64,000 bases of DNA from Nocardia vulneris (GCF_001613425.1 NZ_BDCI01000035.1:372001-436000), one strand, 5' to 3'. Shown: positions 1 through 8,898, counted from the first letter of the stretch. Notes: a model not told the origin generated them from the letters alone. Translations and numbers: made by a program.

Positions 1-850
1 TGCGCCCGCTCAACCGGCCCAGACCGGTGACGATGCTGCGCGCGTAGCCCGCCTGCAACTCCTCGAACGAGCTTTCGCCGTCGACGTTGTCGAGCAGTTC
101 GTGGATGATCGGCTTCACGTCGTAGGCGCGCTTGGGCGATTCCGGCAGCATCGCTTTGAGGTCGACGTCGCCGTGCGCGGCCGCCACCAGATCGAATTCA
201 CCCTGCTCGGCGAACATCGACACCAGTCGCCGCGCGCGATGCACCGCGTCGGCCTCGTCGTCGGCGACGATATGGGTGACGCCGGACTTCTTGCCGTGCG
301 TCTGCGGGCCGCCGAGGGTGGCCATATCGACCTGCTCGCCGGTTACGCTGCGCACCACGTCGGGTCCGGTGACGAAGATGCGGCCCTCGGGCGCCATGAT
401 CACGATGTCGGTGAGCGCGGGACCGTAGGCGGCGCCGCCCGCGGCGAAGCCGACCACCACCGAAATCTGCGGTACCAGGCCGGAGGCACGCACCATGGCC
501 TCGAAGACCAGGCCGACCGCGTGCAGGGCCTCGACGCCCTCGGCCAGCCGGGCGCCGCCGGAATGCCAGATGCCGACGACGGGAACGCCGGAATCGATGG
601 CGGTGTCGATCGCGTCGACGATGTGCTTGCAGCCCTCGACGCCCATCGCGCCACCCATCACGGTGGCGTCGGAGCAGTAGGCCACGGTGCGTACGCCGTC
701 GACCTCGCCGATCGCGGCGAGCACGCCGGACTTGTCGCGCGGGTGCAGCGGAAGCAGCGTGCCGGGATCGAAGAAGCGCTGCAGCCGACCCAGCGGATCC
801 CGCGGATCGGTCGATGTCGCCTGGTGCAACGCGGAAGCCATGGTTGTCAT
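1..850 (-). CDS. accD6: Acyl-CoA carboxylase beta (carboxyltransferase) subunit, partial
   Basis: Carboxyltransferase subunit that moves a carboxyl group from biotin to acetyl- or propionyl-CoA, supplying malonyl-CoA to the FAS-II system. About 283 N-terminal residues are visible; the C-terminal part lies outside the window. The carboxyltransferase N-domain is clear, with GIWHSGGARLAEG and the oxyanion segment VVGFAAGGAAYGPALTD. The ATG at 850 is chosen because GAGGGAAG lies just upstream; the methionine at 841 is an alternative. It is the last visible gene of the aceE-mabR-fabD-acpM-kas-accD6 series, which supports the AccD6 name. A strong hairpin separates it from kas. Confidence 0.9.
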   Translation of the reverse strand, partial: MTTMASALHQATSTDPRDPLGRLQRFFDPGTLLPLHPRDKSGVLAAIGEVDGVRTVAYCSDATVMGGAMGVEGCKHIVDAIDTAIDSGVPVVGIWHSGGARLAEGVEALHAVGLVFEAMVRASGLVPQISVVVGFAAGGAAYGPALTDIVIMAPEGRIFVTGPDVVRSVTGEQVDMATLGGPQTHGKKSGVTHIVADDEADAVHRARRLVSMFAEQGEFDLVAAAHGDVDLKAMLPESPKRAYDVKPIIHELLDNVDGESSFEELQAGYARSIVTGLGRLSGR

Positions 851-905
851 CGCGTTCTTCCCTCAACCTTCAGGAAAAGGCCGCGCAAGCGGCTGCAAAA
901 TGGCA

Positions 906-950
906 ATCCCGGCGGGATCTGGCCGTCGAAGCGGCAGATCCCGCCGGGAT
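906..950 (-). terminator. Perfect 16-bp stem hairpin between kas and accD6
   Basis: The segment 906-921 (ATCCCGGCGGGATCTG) is exactly complementary to 935-950, with a 13-nt loop. It sits in the 126-bp gap between the kas stop and the accD6 start. There is no following T-run, as is common for high-GC actinobacteria. It could act as a partial terminator or processing site that sets the ratio of accD6 to the upstream FAS-II genes. The structure is seen directly; the role is inferred. Confidence 0.6.
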
Positions 951-976
951 CGTTCGAGCAGTCTCAGTCGATGCGG

Positions 977-2227
977 CTAGGCCCGACCGAAGGCGAGCGC
1001 GACATTGTGCCCACCGAAACCGAAGGAGTTGTTGATCGCGTACTCGATCTCCTGCCGGCGCGCCTCGCCGTGCACCACGTCCAGATCGATGGCCGGGTCC
1101 TGGTTCTCCAGGTTCAGCGTCGGCGGGACGATGCCGTCCCGGATGCTGAGCACGGTCAGCACGGACTCGAGTGCGCCGACGGCGCCGATCGAGTGGCCCA
1201 GTGCGGACTTCGGGGCGTACACCGAAGCGTGCTTGCCGACGGCCAAGCTGATCGCGTTGGCCTCGGCGGTGTCGCCGATCGGTGTCGCGGTGGCGTGCGC
1301 GTTGACGTGGGTGATGTCCTTGGCGGTCAGACCCGCGGTCTGCATCGCCCGCTTCATCGCCCGTGCGGCGCCGACGCCGTCCGGGGCGGGGGCAACCAGG
1401 TGGAAGCCGTCCGAGGTGATACCGGCACCGAGCAGGCGAGCGTGGATGGTGGCCCCACGCGCCTTGGCGTGCTCTTCGGTCTCGATGACCATCAGGGCGC
1501 CCGCCTCACCGAAGACGAAACCGTCGCGGTCCTTGTCGAACGGACGCGAGGCACCCTTCGGGTCGTCGTTGCGGGTGCTCATGGCGCGCATCATGCTGAA
1601 CGCCGCGATCGGCACCGAGTCGATGTAACCCTCGACACCACCGGTGACGACCATGTCCGCATCGCCCATGACGATCATCCGCCATGCGTTGGCGATGGCC
1701 TCGGAGCCAGACGAGCATGCCGAGACCGGAGTGACCACTCCTGCCCTGGCCTTCAATTCGAGGCCGACAACGGCCGAAGGACCGTTCGGCATGACCATCT
1801 GCACAGCCAACGGCGAAATCTTGCGATAGCCACCGTTCTTCAGCTTGTCCACCGAGTCGATGAGGGCGTCGCCGCCACCCAACCCGGTTCCGATGGCCAC
1901 ACCCAGCCGTTCCGGGTCGACCTCCGGGCTGCCCGCGTTACGCCAGACTTCGCGACCGAGCACGGTCGCGAGCTGCTCGACGTACGCCATGCGCCGGCAC
2001 TCGACTCGGGTGAGCAGGGTCTCGGGCCGGACCTTCAGGTGACCGCCGATGCGGACCGGAAGGTCGTATTCCTCGACGAAGGAATCCTCGAGAACGTCGA
2101 TACCGCTCTCGCCGTTGAGGAGTCCCTTCCACGTCGCATCGACGTCACCCGCGATCGACGTGGTCGCCGCCAGGCTAGTGACGACGACGTTGGGGAAATT
2201 CCCGTTCAAGGTGGAAGGAGTGGTCAC
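977..2227 (-). CDS. kasA: Beta-ketoacyl-ACP synthase of mycolic-acid FAS-II (KasA/KasB type)
   Basis: Elongating condensing enzyme that joins malonyl-AcpM to a growing acyl chain in meromycolate synthesis. It is 416 residues, the usual KasA/KasB length. The catalytic cysteine is C171 in SACSSGSEAI, and the two active-site histidine motifs are present as HATATPIGD and SFGFGGHN. The start is GTG at 2227. It lies 10 bp after acpM. M. tuberculosis has tandem kasA and kasB here, but only one synthase is present, so whether it corresponds to KasA or KasB cannot be decided from motifs alone. Confidence 0.93.
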   Translation of the reverse strand: MTTPSTLNGNFPNVVVTSLAATTSIAGDVDATWKGLLNGESGIDVLEDSFVEEYDLPVRIGGHLKVRPETLLTRVECRRMAYVEQLATVLGREVWRNAGSPEVDPERLGVAIGTGLGGGDALIDSVDKLKNGGYRKISPLAVQMVMPNGPSAVVGLELKARAGVVTPVSACSSGSEAIANAWRMIVMGDADMVVTGGVEGYIDSVPIAAFSMMRAMSTRNDDPKGASRPFDKDRDGFVFGEAGALMVIETEEHAKARGATIHARLLGAGITSDGFHLVAPAPDGVGAARAMKRAMQTAGLTAKDITHVNAHATATPIGDTAEANAISLAVGKHASVYAPKSALGHSIGAVGALESVLTVLSIRDGIVPPTLNLENQDPAIDLDVVHGEARRQEIEYAINNSFGFGGHNVALAFGRA

Positions 2228-2237
2228 AGTGTCGGCC

Positions 2238-2537
2238 CTACTCGGCGTCGAACTTGGCCTTGAGCTCCGCGGCCGCGTCAGCGTTCTCGGCCTCGAGCTT
2301 CTGGATGTAGGCGACCGCGTCGCCGACCGTCTTCAGGCTGGCCAGATCCTCGTCCGGGATCTTCACGCCGTACTTGTCCTCGGTCTGCACCGCAATCTCG
2401 ACCATGGACAGCGAGTCGATGTCCAGGTCATCGACGAAGGACTTCTCGATCGTCACCTCGGAGGGTTCGATACCCGTCACCTCTTCGATGATCTTGCCGA
2501 GTTCCTCGACGATTTGTTCCTGGGTCAGAGCGGCCAC
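2238..2537 (-). CDS. acpM: Meromycolate extension acyl carrier protein
   Basis: Acyl carrier protein of FAS-II. It has 99 residues, slightly longer than a housekeeping ACP because of a C-terminal acidic/alanine tail, as in mycobacterial AcpM. The 4'-phosphopantetheine attachment serine is S42 in the motif DIDSLSMVE. The start is GTG at 2537 with AAGGGAG upstream. It lies between fabD and kas. Confidence 0.95.
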   Translation of the reverse strand: MAALTQEQIVEELGKIIEEVTGIEPSEVTIEKSFVDDLDIDSLSMVEIAVQTEDKYGVKIPDEDLASLKTVGDAVAYIQKLEAENADAAAELKAKFDAE

Positions 2538-2657
2538 TTCGTGGCTCCCTTCTTGTTCTTTGTAGGGCTCGTACCTGTTTTTTTCGGATCGAGGCGGGCG
2601 ATGGTTACGTCCGCTCGATCACAACCGTGCATACCGATGCATGGCTGCCGGAAAAAG

Positions 2658-3572
2658 CTAGCCGGAGATGCTCACCCCGGCCAACGCGGGGAGGTCTTCG
2701 GGGGTCTTCAGGGCCAGTGTGCGCGTGCCCTTCAGCTCCCGCTTCGCGATACCGACAAGGGTGCCCGCCGGCGGCAACTCCGCCACCATGGAAACCTCTG
2801 CCTGCCTTACGGTTTCGGTGCACAGATCCCAACGGACGGGCCTGGTGACCTGGGCCGCGAGCTTGTTGATCGCGTCACGTCCCGAGCTGACCGGCTGACC
2901 GTCGAAGTTCGACAGCAGCAGCCGCGTCGGCTCGTTCGGCACGATCTGCGATATGGCATCGGTCACAGCGTCCTGCGCCGAAGCCATGAACTCGGTGTGG
3001 AACGCACCCGCGACGGGCAGCGCGCGAATCCGCGCCTTCTCCGGCGGGTTCGCGGCCAGTTCCGCCAGTGCGTCCAGCCGACCCGCGGCGACGATCTGCC
3101 CGGCCGCGTTGCGGTTGGCCGGAATCAGGTCGAGTTCCGCGAGTCGTGCGAGCACGGTGGCCTCATCGCCACCGAGCACCGCGGACATGCCGGTCGGCTC
3201 CAACGCGCACGCCTTGGCCATTTCCGCTCCGCGGATGGCGGCCAGTTTCACCGCGTCGTCGGGCGAGATGACCCCGGCGACCGCGGCGGCGGCGAGTTCG
3301 CCGACCGAGTGTCCGGCGACGATGGTAGCGGCCGGAAGTGAATCCGTGGGGATTTGCGTGTACGCGAGCAACGCGGCGGCCACGACCAGTGGCTGCGTCA
3401 CGGCGGTATCCGTGATTTCCTCGGCCGTCGCCGTGGTGCCGAGGCGGACCAGGTCCAGGCCTGCGGCCATGGACCAGAGAGTGAGCCGGTCATGCGCGCC
3501 AGGGAGGTCGAGCCAAGGCGCGAGCATGCCGGGAGTCTGGGACCCCTGTCCAGGGGCGAACAACGCGATCAC
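2658..3572 (-). CDS. fabD: Malonyl-CoA:ACP transacylase
   Basis: Loads malonate from CoA onto AcpM. The protein has 304 residues, opens with the family motif APGQGSQ, and carries the nucleophile serine S89 in GHSVGE. The GTG start at 3572 follows AGGGA. It is the first FAS-II gene after mabR. The 127-bp space upstream contains the inverted repeat expected for MabR control. Confidence 0.95.
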   Translation of the reverse strand: MIALFAPGQGSQTPGMLAPWLDLPGAHDRLTLWSMAAGLDLVRLGTTATAEEITDTAVTQPLVVAAALLAYTQIPTDSLPAATIVAGHSVGELAAAAVAGVISPDDAVKLAAIRGAEMAKACALEPTGMSAVLGGDEATVLARLAELDLIPANRNAAGQIVAAGRLDALAELAANPPEKARIRALPVAGAFHTEFMASAQDAVTDAISQIVPNEPTRLLLSNFDGQPVSSGRDAINKLAAQVTRPVRWDLCTETVRQAEVSMVAELPPAGTLVGIAKRELKGTRTLALKTPEDLPALAGVSISG

Positions 3573-3637
3573 TCCCTAAGAGAACACTGTGAGGCACCCC
3601 GCAGGAGATGTCGACGCGAATGAAGCTTGCCGCCGGG

Positions 3638-3658
3638 TTTTGTGGGACTCCCACAAAA
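3638..3658. promoter_or_regulatory. Probable MabR operator, TTTTGT-N9-ACAAAA
   Basis: TTTTGT at 3638-3643, nine bases, then ACAAAA at 3653-3658, inside a longer 10-bp perfect inverted repeat (3637-3659). As I recall, TTTTGT-N9-ACAAAA is the palindrome reported for MabR at the mycobacterial FAS-II promoter. It lies 66-86 bases upstream of fabD and directly downstream of the mabR gene, where such an operator is expected. Confidence 0.8.
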
Positions 3659-3664
3659 CGGCAT

Positions 3665-3691
3665 GTGGGCTGTTCGGATCGAACAACCCAC
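3665..3691. promoter_or_regulatory. Second dyad in the fabD promoter region
   Basis: A 27-bp imperfect palindrome: GTGGG, one base, TGTTCG, GAT, CGAACA, one base, CCCAC. It begins six bases beyond the MabR-type repeat and ends nine bases before the mabR stop codon side. It may be a second regulator site or the mabR transcript hairpin. No further evidence separates these two possibilities. Confidence 0.45.
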
Positions 3692-3699
3692 GATTTCCG

Positions 3700-5034
3700 T
3701 TACAGCCCCTCGTTGCCCAGGGCGAGATGAGTGGCCTCTGGGGTAGGTGTTGACGATTCGTTACGGGTTCGTGTCAAACGACCCACTGTGGCGGCGATTC
3801 TGAGCACATACGCGTCCCGCGGATTCATCGGATCACGACCCGTGATTTCGGCGATCCGTTTGAGGCGGTAGCGAACGGTATTTGGATGGACGTACAACTG
3901 ACGGGCACAAGTCTCGACAGCGCCACCACAATCCAGATAGGCCTCGAGGGTGTCCGCCAGCGCCGATCCCGCCGCGGCCAACGGAAGGACAAGATACTCG
4001 TTCAACGCCTCGACCGCAGCTCGATCGCCGAGCAATGCGCGTTCGGGCAGCAATTCGGTCGCATGCACCGGGCGTGGCGCACCGCGCCAGCCCACCACGG
4101 CCTCCATCCCGGCCAGCGCTTCGACCGCGCTGGCGTGCGCGGCGCCCAGCGTGCGGGTGGTCGGGCCGATCACCACGGGACCGTCGGAGAAGACCTCGGC
4201 GAGCAGATCCGCGAGGAACGGGGATATATAGGACGACTCACCCAGGTGCCCACTCACCACCATCACCAAACGGGTGCCCTGCACCACGGCCAGCGCCGCG
4301 CGGCCGTGCCGGGCCGCGATCGCGTGCACCGACCCCACCGACGACATGCCGTGCTCCGGTGGCGGGGTACCCACCAGCACGGTCGCGGGCGCGGTGGCAT
4401 CCCAGTTCAGCGTCGCGGCCCGGGACAGCATGTCCGGGCCGGTGTCGCCGCGCACCACCGCGTCGACCACCAGCGCTTCCAGCCTGGTGTCCCACGCGCC
4501 CCGGGATTCGGCGGCACTCGCGTACACCGAGGCGGCCGCGAAACCGAGCTCACGCCCGTATCGCAGCACCGCCTCGGTCAACGCGACCAGCTGCCGGTCG
4601 TTGCGCGCGAGCGCGGGCAGCCACTGTTCGAAGAACTCCATGGCCACCCGGACCATGTCCACGGTCTGGCGCAGCGTGAGCCGCCGCGCCAGATCCTGCG
4701 GGATCACCTGGAACGCATCGAGGCTGAACCGGATATCGCTGTCCGGGTCCTGCAACCACTCCAGGAAGTTCACCACCGCGGTCTGCACCAGCATCTGGAC
4801 GCCGGCGCGCTGCGCGGCGTCCAGATCGGCGAAGAACGGCAACCGATCCTGCATCGACCCGACCGCCTCGGTGGAGAGGCGTCCGGAGAACTGCTTCACC
4901 CGTTTGAGCAGCGTGTCCGGCAGCGGGTCGCGGGTTTGCCGGTTCGGGGAGAGCGCGCCCGTCGGCAGATACACCTCGTGCTCGGACGAGCCCTCGGAGA
5001 TCCGGCGCGGCCGCGGCGGTTTACGGTCCACCAT
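3700..5034 (-). CDS. mabR: PucR-family transcriptional regulator of FAS-II (MabR)
   Basis: Transcriptional regulator of the mycolic-acid FAS-II operon. It has 444 residues: an N-terminal regulatory region, a central GGDEF-like segment typical of PucR/CdaR proteins, and a C-terminal helix-turn-helix with DCGGAVETCARQLYVHPNTV and RLKRIAEITGRD. Position between aceE and fabD equals that of Rv2242 in M. tuberculosis. It begins 11 bp after the aceE stop, so the two are probably co-transcribed. In mycobacteria MabR senses long-chain acyl-CoA; that is family knowledge, not visible here. Confidence 0.92.
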   Translation of the reverse strand: MVDRKPPRPRRISEGSSEHEVYLPTGALSPNRQTRDPLPDTLLKRVKQFSGRLSTEAVGSMQDRLPFFADLDAAQRAGVQMLVQTAVVNFLEWLQDPDSDIRFSLDAFQVIPQDLARRLTLRQTVDMVRVAMEFFEQWLPALARNDRQLVALTEAVLRYGRELGFAAASVYASAAESRGAWDTRLEALVVDAVVRGDTGPDMLSRAATLNWDATAPATVLVGTPPPEHGMSSVGSVHAIAARHGRAALAVVQGTRLVMVVSGHLGESSYISPFLADLLAEVFSDGPVVIGPTTRTLGAAHASAVEALAGMEAVVGWRGAPRPVHATELLPERALLGDRAAVEALNEYLVLPLAAAGSALADTLEAYLDCGGAVETCARQLYVHPNTVRYRLKRIAEITGRDPMNPRDAYVLRIAATVGRLTRTRNESSTPTPEATHLALGNEGL

Positions 5035-5045
5035 TCAATCGTCCG

Positions 5046-7982
5046 CTACTCGCCGTCCCCGTCGGAACTCGACGCGTTCTTCGGCGCGGCGTCGACGTCA
5101 TCGATGCGGTATTTCGCGGCCGCCTCGATCACCTTCGCCGGGTCGATCTTGCCGGCCTTGGCCAGCCCCGACAGCGCGGCCACCACGATCGACTGCGCGT
5201 CGACGTTGAACACGCGCCGCGCCGCGGCCCTGGTGTCGGAGAAGCCGAAACCGTCGGTGCCCAGCGTGATGAACTCGCCCGGCACCCACTTGCGCACCTG
5301 GTCCGGCACCGCGCGCATCCAGTCGGTCGCGGCCACGTACGGACCCTCGGCCCGCGAGAGCGCCTCCGTGACATAGGGCACACCGTGATCTTCGTCCGGG
5401 AAACGCAGTGCGGCGATCTCCTTCTGCAACGCCTCCTTGCGCAGCTCGCCCCACGAGGTGGCGGACCAGACGTCGGCCTGCACACCCCAGTCCTCGGCGA
5501 GCAGCGCCTGCGCGCGCAGACCGTCCGGCACCGTCACGCCGGACACCAGGATCTGGGCGCGCACGTCGCCCGCTCCCCCGCGCTGGTACAGGTAGAGGCC
5601 CTTGAGCAGGCCCTCGACATCCACGTCGGCGGGCTCGGCCGGCTGCTGGTACGGCTCGTTGTAGAGGGTGATGTAGTAGAAGACGTCCTCGCCGCCGAAG
5701 CCGCCGTCGGCCTTGCGCGTATCCGTGCCGGGCACCGCGTACGGGAGCGGTTCCGGTGCGCCGCCGCCATACATCCGGCGCAGACCGTCGCGCACGATGT
5801 GCGCGATCTCGAAGGCGAAGGCCGGGTCGTAGGTGACCACGGCCGGATTGGTCGAGGCGAGCAGCAGCGAGTGACCGTCGTTGTGCTGCAGGCCCTCACC
5901 GGTCAGCGTGGTTCGCCCGGCGGTTGCTCCGAGCACGAATCCGCGCGCGAGCTGATCCGCCGCGGCCCACAGCCCGTCGCCGGTGCGCTGGAAACCGAAC
6001 ATCGAATAGAAGATGTACAGCGGGATCATCGGCTCGCCGTGCGTCGCGTACGCGGTGCCCGCCGCGGTGAACGACGCGGTCGAACCGGCCTCGTTGATGC
6101 CCTCGTGCAGGATCTGCCCGACCGAGCTCTCTTTGTAGGCAAGCATCAATTCCGCGTCGACCGATGTGTACAACTGCCCGTTGCGGTTGTAGATCTTCAA
6201 CGAAGGGAACCACGAGTCCATGCCGAAGGTCCGGGCCTCGTCGGGGATGATCGGCACGATCCGCTTGCCGATCTCCTTGTCCCGCAACAGCTCCTTCATC
6301 AGCCGCACGAGCGCCATGGTGGTCGCCACGTTCTGCTTGCCGGAGCCCTTGCGCACCGACTTGTACGCCTCGTCACCGGGGAGTTGCAGCGGCTTTGCTG
6401 TGGTGCGACGCTCGGGCAGATAACCGCCGAGCGCCTTGCGGCGATCCAGCATGTACTGGATCTCCCGCGCCTCCATGCCCGGGTGATAGTACGGCGGCAG
6501 GTACGGATCTTTCTCCAATTCCGCGTCGCTGATCGGAATTCGCTGCAGATCGCGGAAGTCCTTGAGGTCCTGCAACGTCAGCTTCTTCATCTGGTGCGTG
6601 GCGTTGCGGCCCTCGAAGTGCTTGCCGAGGGTGTAGCCCTTGATGGTCTTGGCCAGGATCACCGTCGGCTGACCCTTGTGCGCCATCGCGGCCGCGTAGG
6701 CGGCGTACACCTTGCGATAGTCGTGGCCGCCGCGCTTGAGGTTCCAGATGTCCTGATCGGACAGATCCTGCACCAGCGCCTTGGTGCGCGGGTCCCGGCC
6801 GAAGAAGTGGTCGCGCACGTATGCGCCGTCGTTGGCCTTGTAGGTCTGGTAATCGCCGTCGGCCGTGGTGTTCATCAAATTCACCAGTGCGCCATCGCGA
6901 TCCGCGCCGAGCAGCGCGTCCCACTCGCGGCCCCAGATCACCTTGATGACGTTCCAGCCGGCGCCACGGAAGAACGACTCCAGCTCCTGGATGATCTTGC
7001 CGTTGCCGCGCACCGGGCCGTCCAGCCGCTGCAGGTTGCAGTTGACCACGAAGGTCAGGTTGTCCAGGCCCTCCAGCGCCGCGACGTGCGCCAGGCCGCG
7101 CGACTCCGGCTCGTCCATCTCACCGTCGCCGAGGAACGCCCACACGTGCTGATCGGAGGTGTCCTTGATGCCGCGGTCGTGCAGGTAGTGGTTGAACCGC
7201 GCCTGATAGATGGCGTTCATCGGGCCCAGGCCCATCGACACGGTCGGGAACTCCCAGAAGTCCGACATCAGCCGCGGGTGCGGGTACGACGGCAGCCCGT
7301 GGCCGGGGCCGCCGTGGCTGTACTCCTGCCGGAAGCCGTCGAGCCGGTCGGTACCGAGCCGGCCCTCGAGGAAGGCGCGCGCGTAGATACCCGGCGAGGC
7401 GTGACCCTGGATGAAGATCGAATCGCCGCCGCCGGAGTGGTCCTTGCCGCGGAAGAAGTGGTTGAAGCCGACCTCGTACAACGCCGCCGAGGACGCGTAG
7501 GTCGAAATGTGGCCGCCCACACCGATTCCGGGGCGCTGGGCGCGATGCACCATGATCGCGGCATTCCAGCGGATCCAGGCGCGGAAGCGCCGCTCCACCT
7601 CTTCGTCGCCGGGGAACCACGGCTCGTTCTCGGTGGGGATCGTGTTGACGTAGTCGGTGGAAGTCAAGGCGGGGATGGCGACACGCCGTTCACCGGCCCG
7701 CTCCAACAGGCGGAGCATGAGGTAACGCGCTCGGCCCGGGCCCTCCCGGTCGAGCATTTCATCGAACGACTCGAGCCATTCGCTGGTTTCCTCCGGGTCG
7801 ATGTCCGGTAGGTAGGACGCCACCCCTTCGCGGATTACCCGCACCCGTCCAGCCGGAGCTGACGATCCGTTCGGATCGCGGCCTGCGGCGGGAGCGGGGG
7901 CGGCATCGGATCCAGCGGATTGCGCTGGAGCGGAAGAGTGGATCAGGTCGGTCAAATCTGCTCCTCGTACAGGGGTGGACAT
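5046..7982 (-). CDS. aceE: Pyruvate dehydrogenase E1 component (homodimeric type)
   Basis: Thiamine-diphosphate enzyme that decarboxylates pyruvate and acetylates the E2 lipoyl domain. It has 978 residues from ATG 7982, slightly longer than usual because of a low-complexity Ala/Pro N-terminus. The ThDP/Mg motif runs from GDGEMDEPE to NLTFVVNCN, and GHISTYASSA, FFRGKDHSGGGD and YSHGGPGHGLPSYPHPRLM mark the E1 fold. A TTG at 7955 preceded by GAGGAG at good spacing may be the true start, giving 969 residues. The gene heads the mabR-FAS-II series and so links acetyl-CoA supply to mycolate synthesis. Confidence 0.95.
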   Translation of the reverse strand: MSTPVRGADLTDLIHSSAPAQSAGSDAAPAPAAGRDPNGSSAPAGRVRVIREGVASYLPDIDPEETSEWLESFDEMLDREGPGRARYLMLRLLERAGERRVAIPALTSTDYVNTIPTENEPWFPGDEEVERRFRAWIRWNAAIMVHRAQRPGIGVGGHISTYASSAALYEVGFNHFFRGKDHSGGGDSIFIQGHASPGIYARAFLEGRLGTDRLDGFRQEYSHGGPGHGLPSYPHPRLMSDFWEFPTVSMGLGPMNAIYQARFNHYLHDRGIKDTSDQHVWAFLGDGEMDEPESRGLAHVAALEGLDNLTFVVNCNLQRLDGPVRGNGKIIQELESFFRGAGWNVIKVIWGREWDALLGADRDGALVNLMNTTADGDYQTYKANDGAYVRDHFFGRDPRTKALVQDLSDQDIWNLKRGGHDYRKVYAAYAAAMAHKGQPTVILAKTIKGYTLGKHFEGRNATHQMKKLTLQDLKDFRDLQRIPISDAELEKDPYLPPYYHPGMEAREIQYMLDRRKALGGYLPERRTTAKPLQLPGDEAYKSVRKGSGKQNVATTMALVRLMKELLRDKEIGKRIVPIIPDEARTFGMDSWFPSLKIYNRNGQLYTSVDAELMLAYKESSVGQILHEGINEAGSTASFTAAGTAYATHGEPMIPLYIFYSMFGFQRTGDGLWAAADQLARGFVLGATAGRTTLTGEGLQHNDGHSLLLASTNPAVVTYDPAFAFEIAHIVRDGLRRMYGGGAPEPLPYAVPGTDTRKADGGFGGEDVFYYITLYNEPYQQPAEPADVDVEGLLKGLYLYQRGGAGDVRAQILVSGVTVPDGLRAQALLAEDWGVQADVWSATSWGELRKEALQKEIAALRFPDEDHGVPYVTEALSRAEGPYVAATDWMRAVPDQVRKWVPGEFITLGTDGFGFSDTRAAARRVFNVDAQSIVVAALSGLAKAGKIDPAKVIEAAAKYRIDDVDAAPKNASSSDGDGE

Positions 7983-8148
7983 GCGGATGGCGTCGGTATC
8001 CCCGAGTGGCGTCGCGTGGGTCTGCGTACCACTCGTTCTACGAAAGGTTCGGGCGCACCCTCCATCCTTGCCGATGGTGTGCCCCAGGTCATCATGTCAG
8101 CAGGAACTCCAGTACCGTGCGCTGGGCAACATTGCGTGCGCTTCGCAG

Positions 8149-8283
8149 ACGCTCGGCTCCATGCTGCCCAGGGGCGCTGCGTCTTTGGTTCACTCGCTAC
8201 GCTCGCTCATGGCTGCACCTCGCCGGCGCTCGGCTCCGCCGCGCCCGGGGGCGCTGCGTCTTCGATACGCTCGCGGCGCTCAT
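8149..8283. repeat. Two imperfect direct repeats of about 60 bp, GCTCGGCTCC/GGGCGCTGCGTC type
   Basis: Units at about 8149-8210 and 8225-8283 share GCTCGGCTCC, then GGGGCGCTGCGTCTT, then TACGCTCG and GCTCAT. They lie in the 358-bp space between aceE and the lipoprotein gene. The look is that of a dispersed intergenic repeat; reading frames across it are not convincing. Apart from these repeats and the presumed aceE promoter, nothing else was recognised in 7983-8340. Confidence 0.6.
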
Positions 8284-8340
8284 TCATGCGCCCGGGCCGC
8301 TGTAGTTTTTCGACGTGATCAGACCTGACCGGGAGGACGA

Positions 8341-8898
8341 GTGAGAACGCTGGACCCACGCCGATTCGGACTGATCTGCGCCACCGGGGCAGTGGCGGTC
8401 GGACTGGTCGTCGCGGGTTGCGGCAACCGAGTCCACGGTACGCCCAATCCCAACACCGCGGATCTGGCCGCCTACAAGACCGAGGCGGCCGCCTCCTCGG
8501 CCGCCGCGACCTCCTCCAAACGGGCTGCCGCGCAGACCAAAGCGATCGGCGACAACTGCGCCCAGTTCCCCACCACCACCGGCGTCGGCGTGTCCAAATA
8601 CAACGAGTTCATCGACGCGCACGACGCCAACGCCGGCGACTACGCCGCCAAACGCGAGCTTGCCGCGTCAACCCTCGATGACGCCGCGAACAAGGTGGAG
8701 ACCGGGATCAGCACCGCCAAGGACGCCATGCCCGCCGATCTGGCTGCCAAATTCACCGACTACGTCAACGCCGCCCGCGCGCTGTCGGCCGAAACCCGCA
8801 AGATGACCTACACCGCGCCGGTCGGCCCGCTCAACGACGCGAGCAGGCGGGTCAACGACGCGCGAAACGCCGTCCGCGACGCCTGCCCGAAACGCTGA
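8341..8898 (+). CDS. Small secreted lipoprotein, function unknown
   Basis: 185 residues starting at GTG 8341 after GGGAGGAC. An N-terminal signal peptide ends in the lipobox VVAGC, so the mature protein should be lipid-anchored on the outer face of the membrane. The mature part is Ala/Lys/Asp rich and helical with two further cysteines. No catalytic motif is seen. It occupies the position next to aceE where M. tuberculosis has the secreted protein Rv2240c, but homology is not obvious by eye. Confidence 0.75.
   Translation: MRTLDPRRFGLICATGAVAVGLVVAGCGNRVHGTPNPNTADLAAYKTEAAASSAAATSSKRAAAQTKAIGDNCAQFPTTTGVGVSKYNEFIDAHDANAGDYAAKRELAASTLDDAANKVETGISTAKDAMPADLAAKFTDYVNAARALSAETRKMTYTAPVGPLNDASRRVNDARNAVRDACPKR

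Noticed and set aside
101..2263. A 720-codon open frame on the plus strand opposite accD6 and kas
   Set aside because: It is the antisense shadow of two clear genes, has arginine/glycine/histidine-rich nonsense composition and no RBS.
5385..7811. An 808-codon plus-strand frame opposite aceE
   Set aside because: Antisense artefact of high GC content over a highly conserved gene.
8006..8328. Overlapping short frames across the intergenic repeats
   Set aside because: Three frames are equally open because of repeat composition; no RBS or family likeness.
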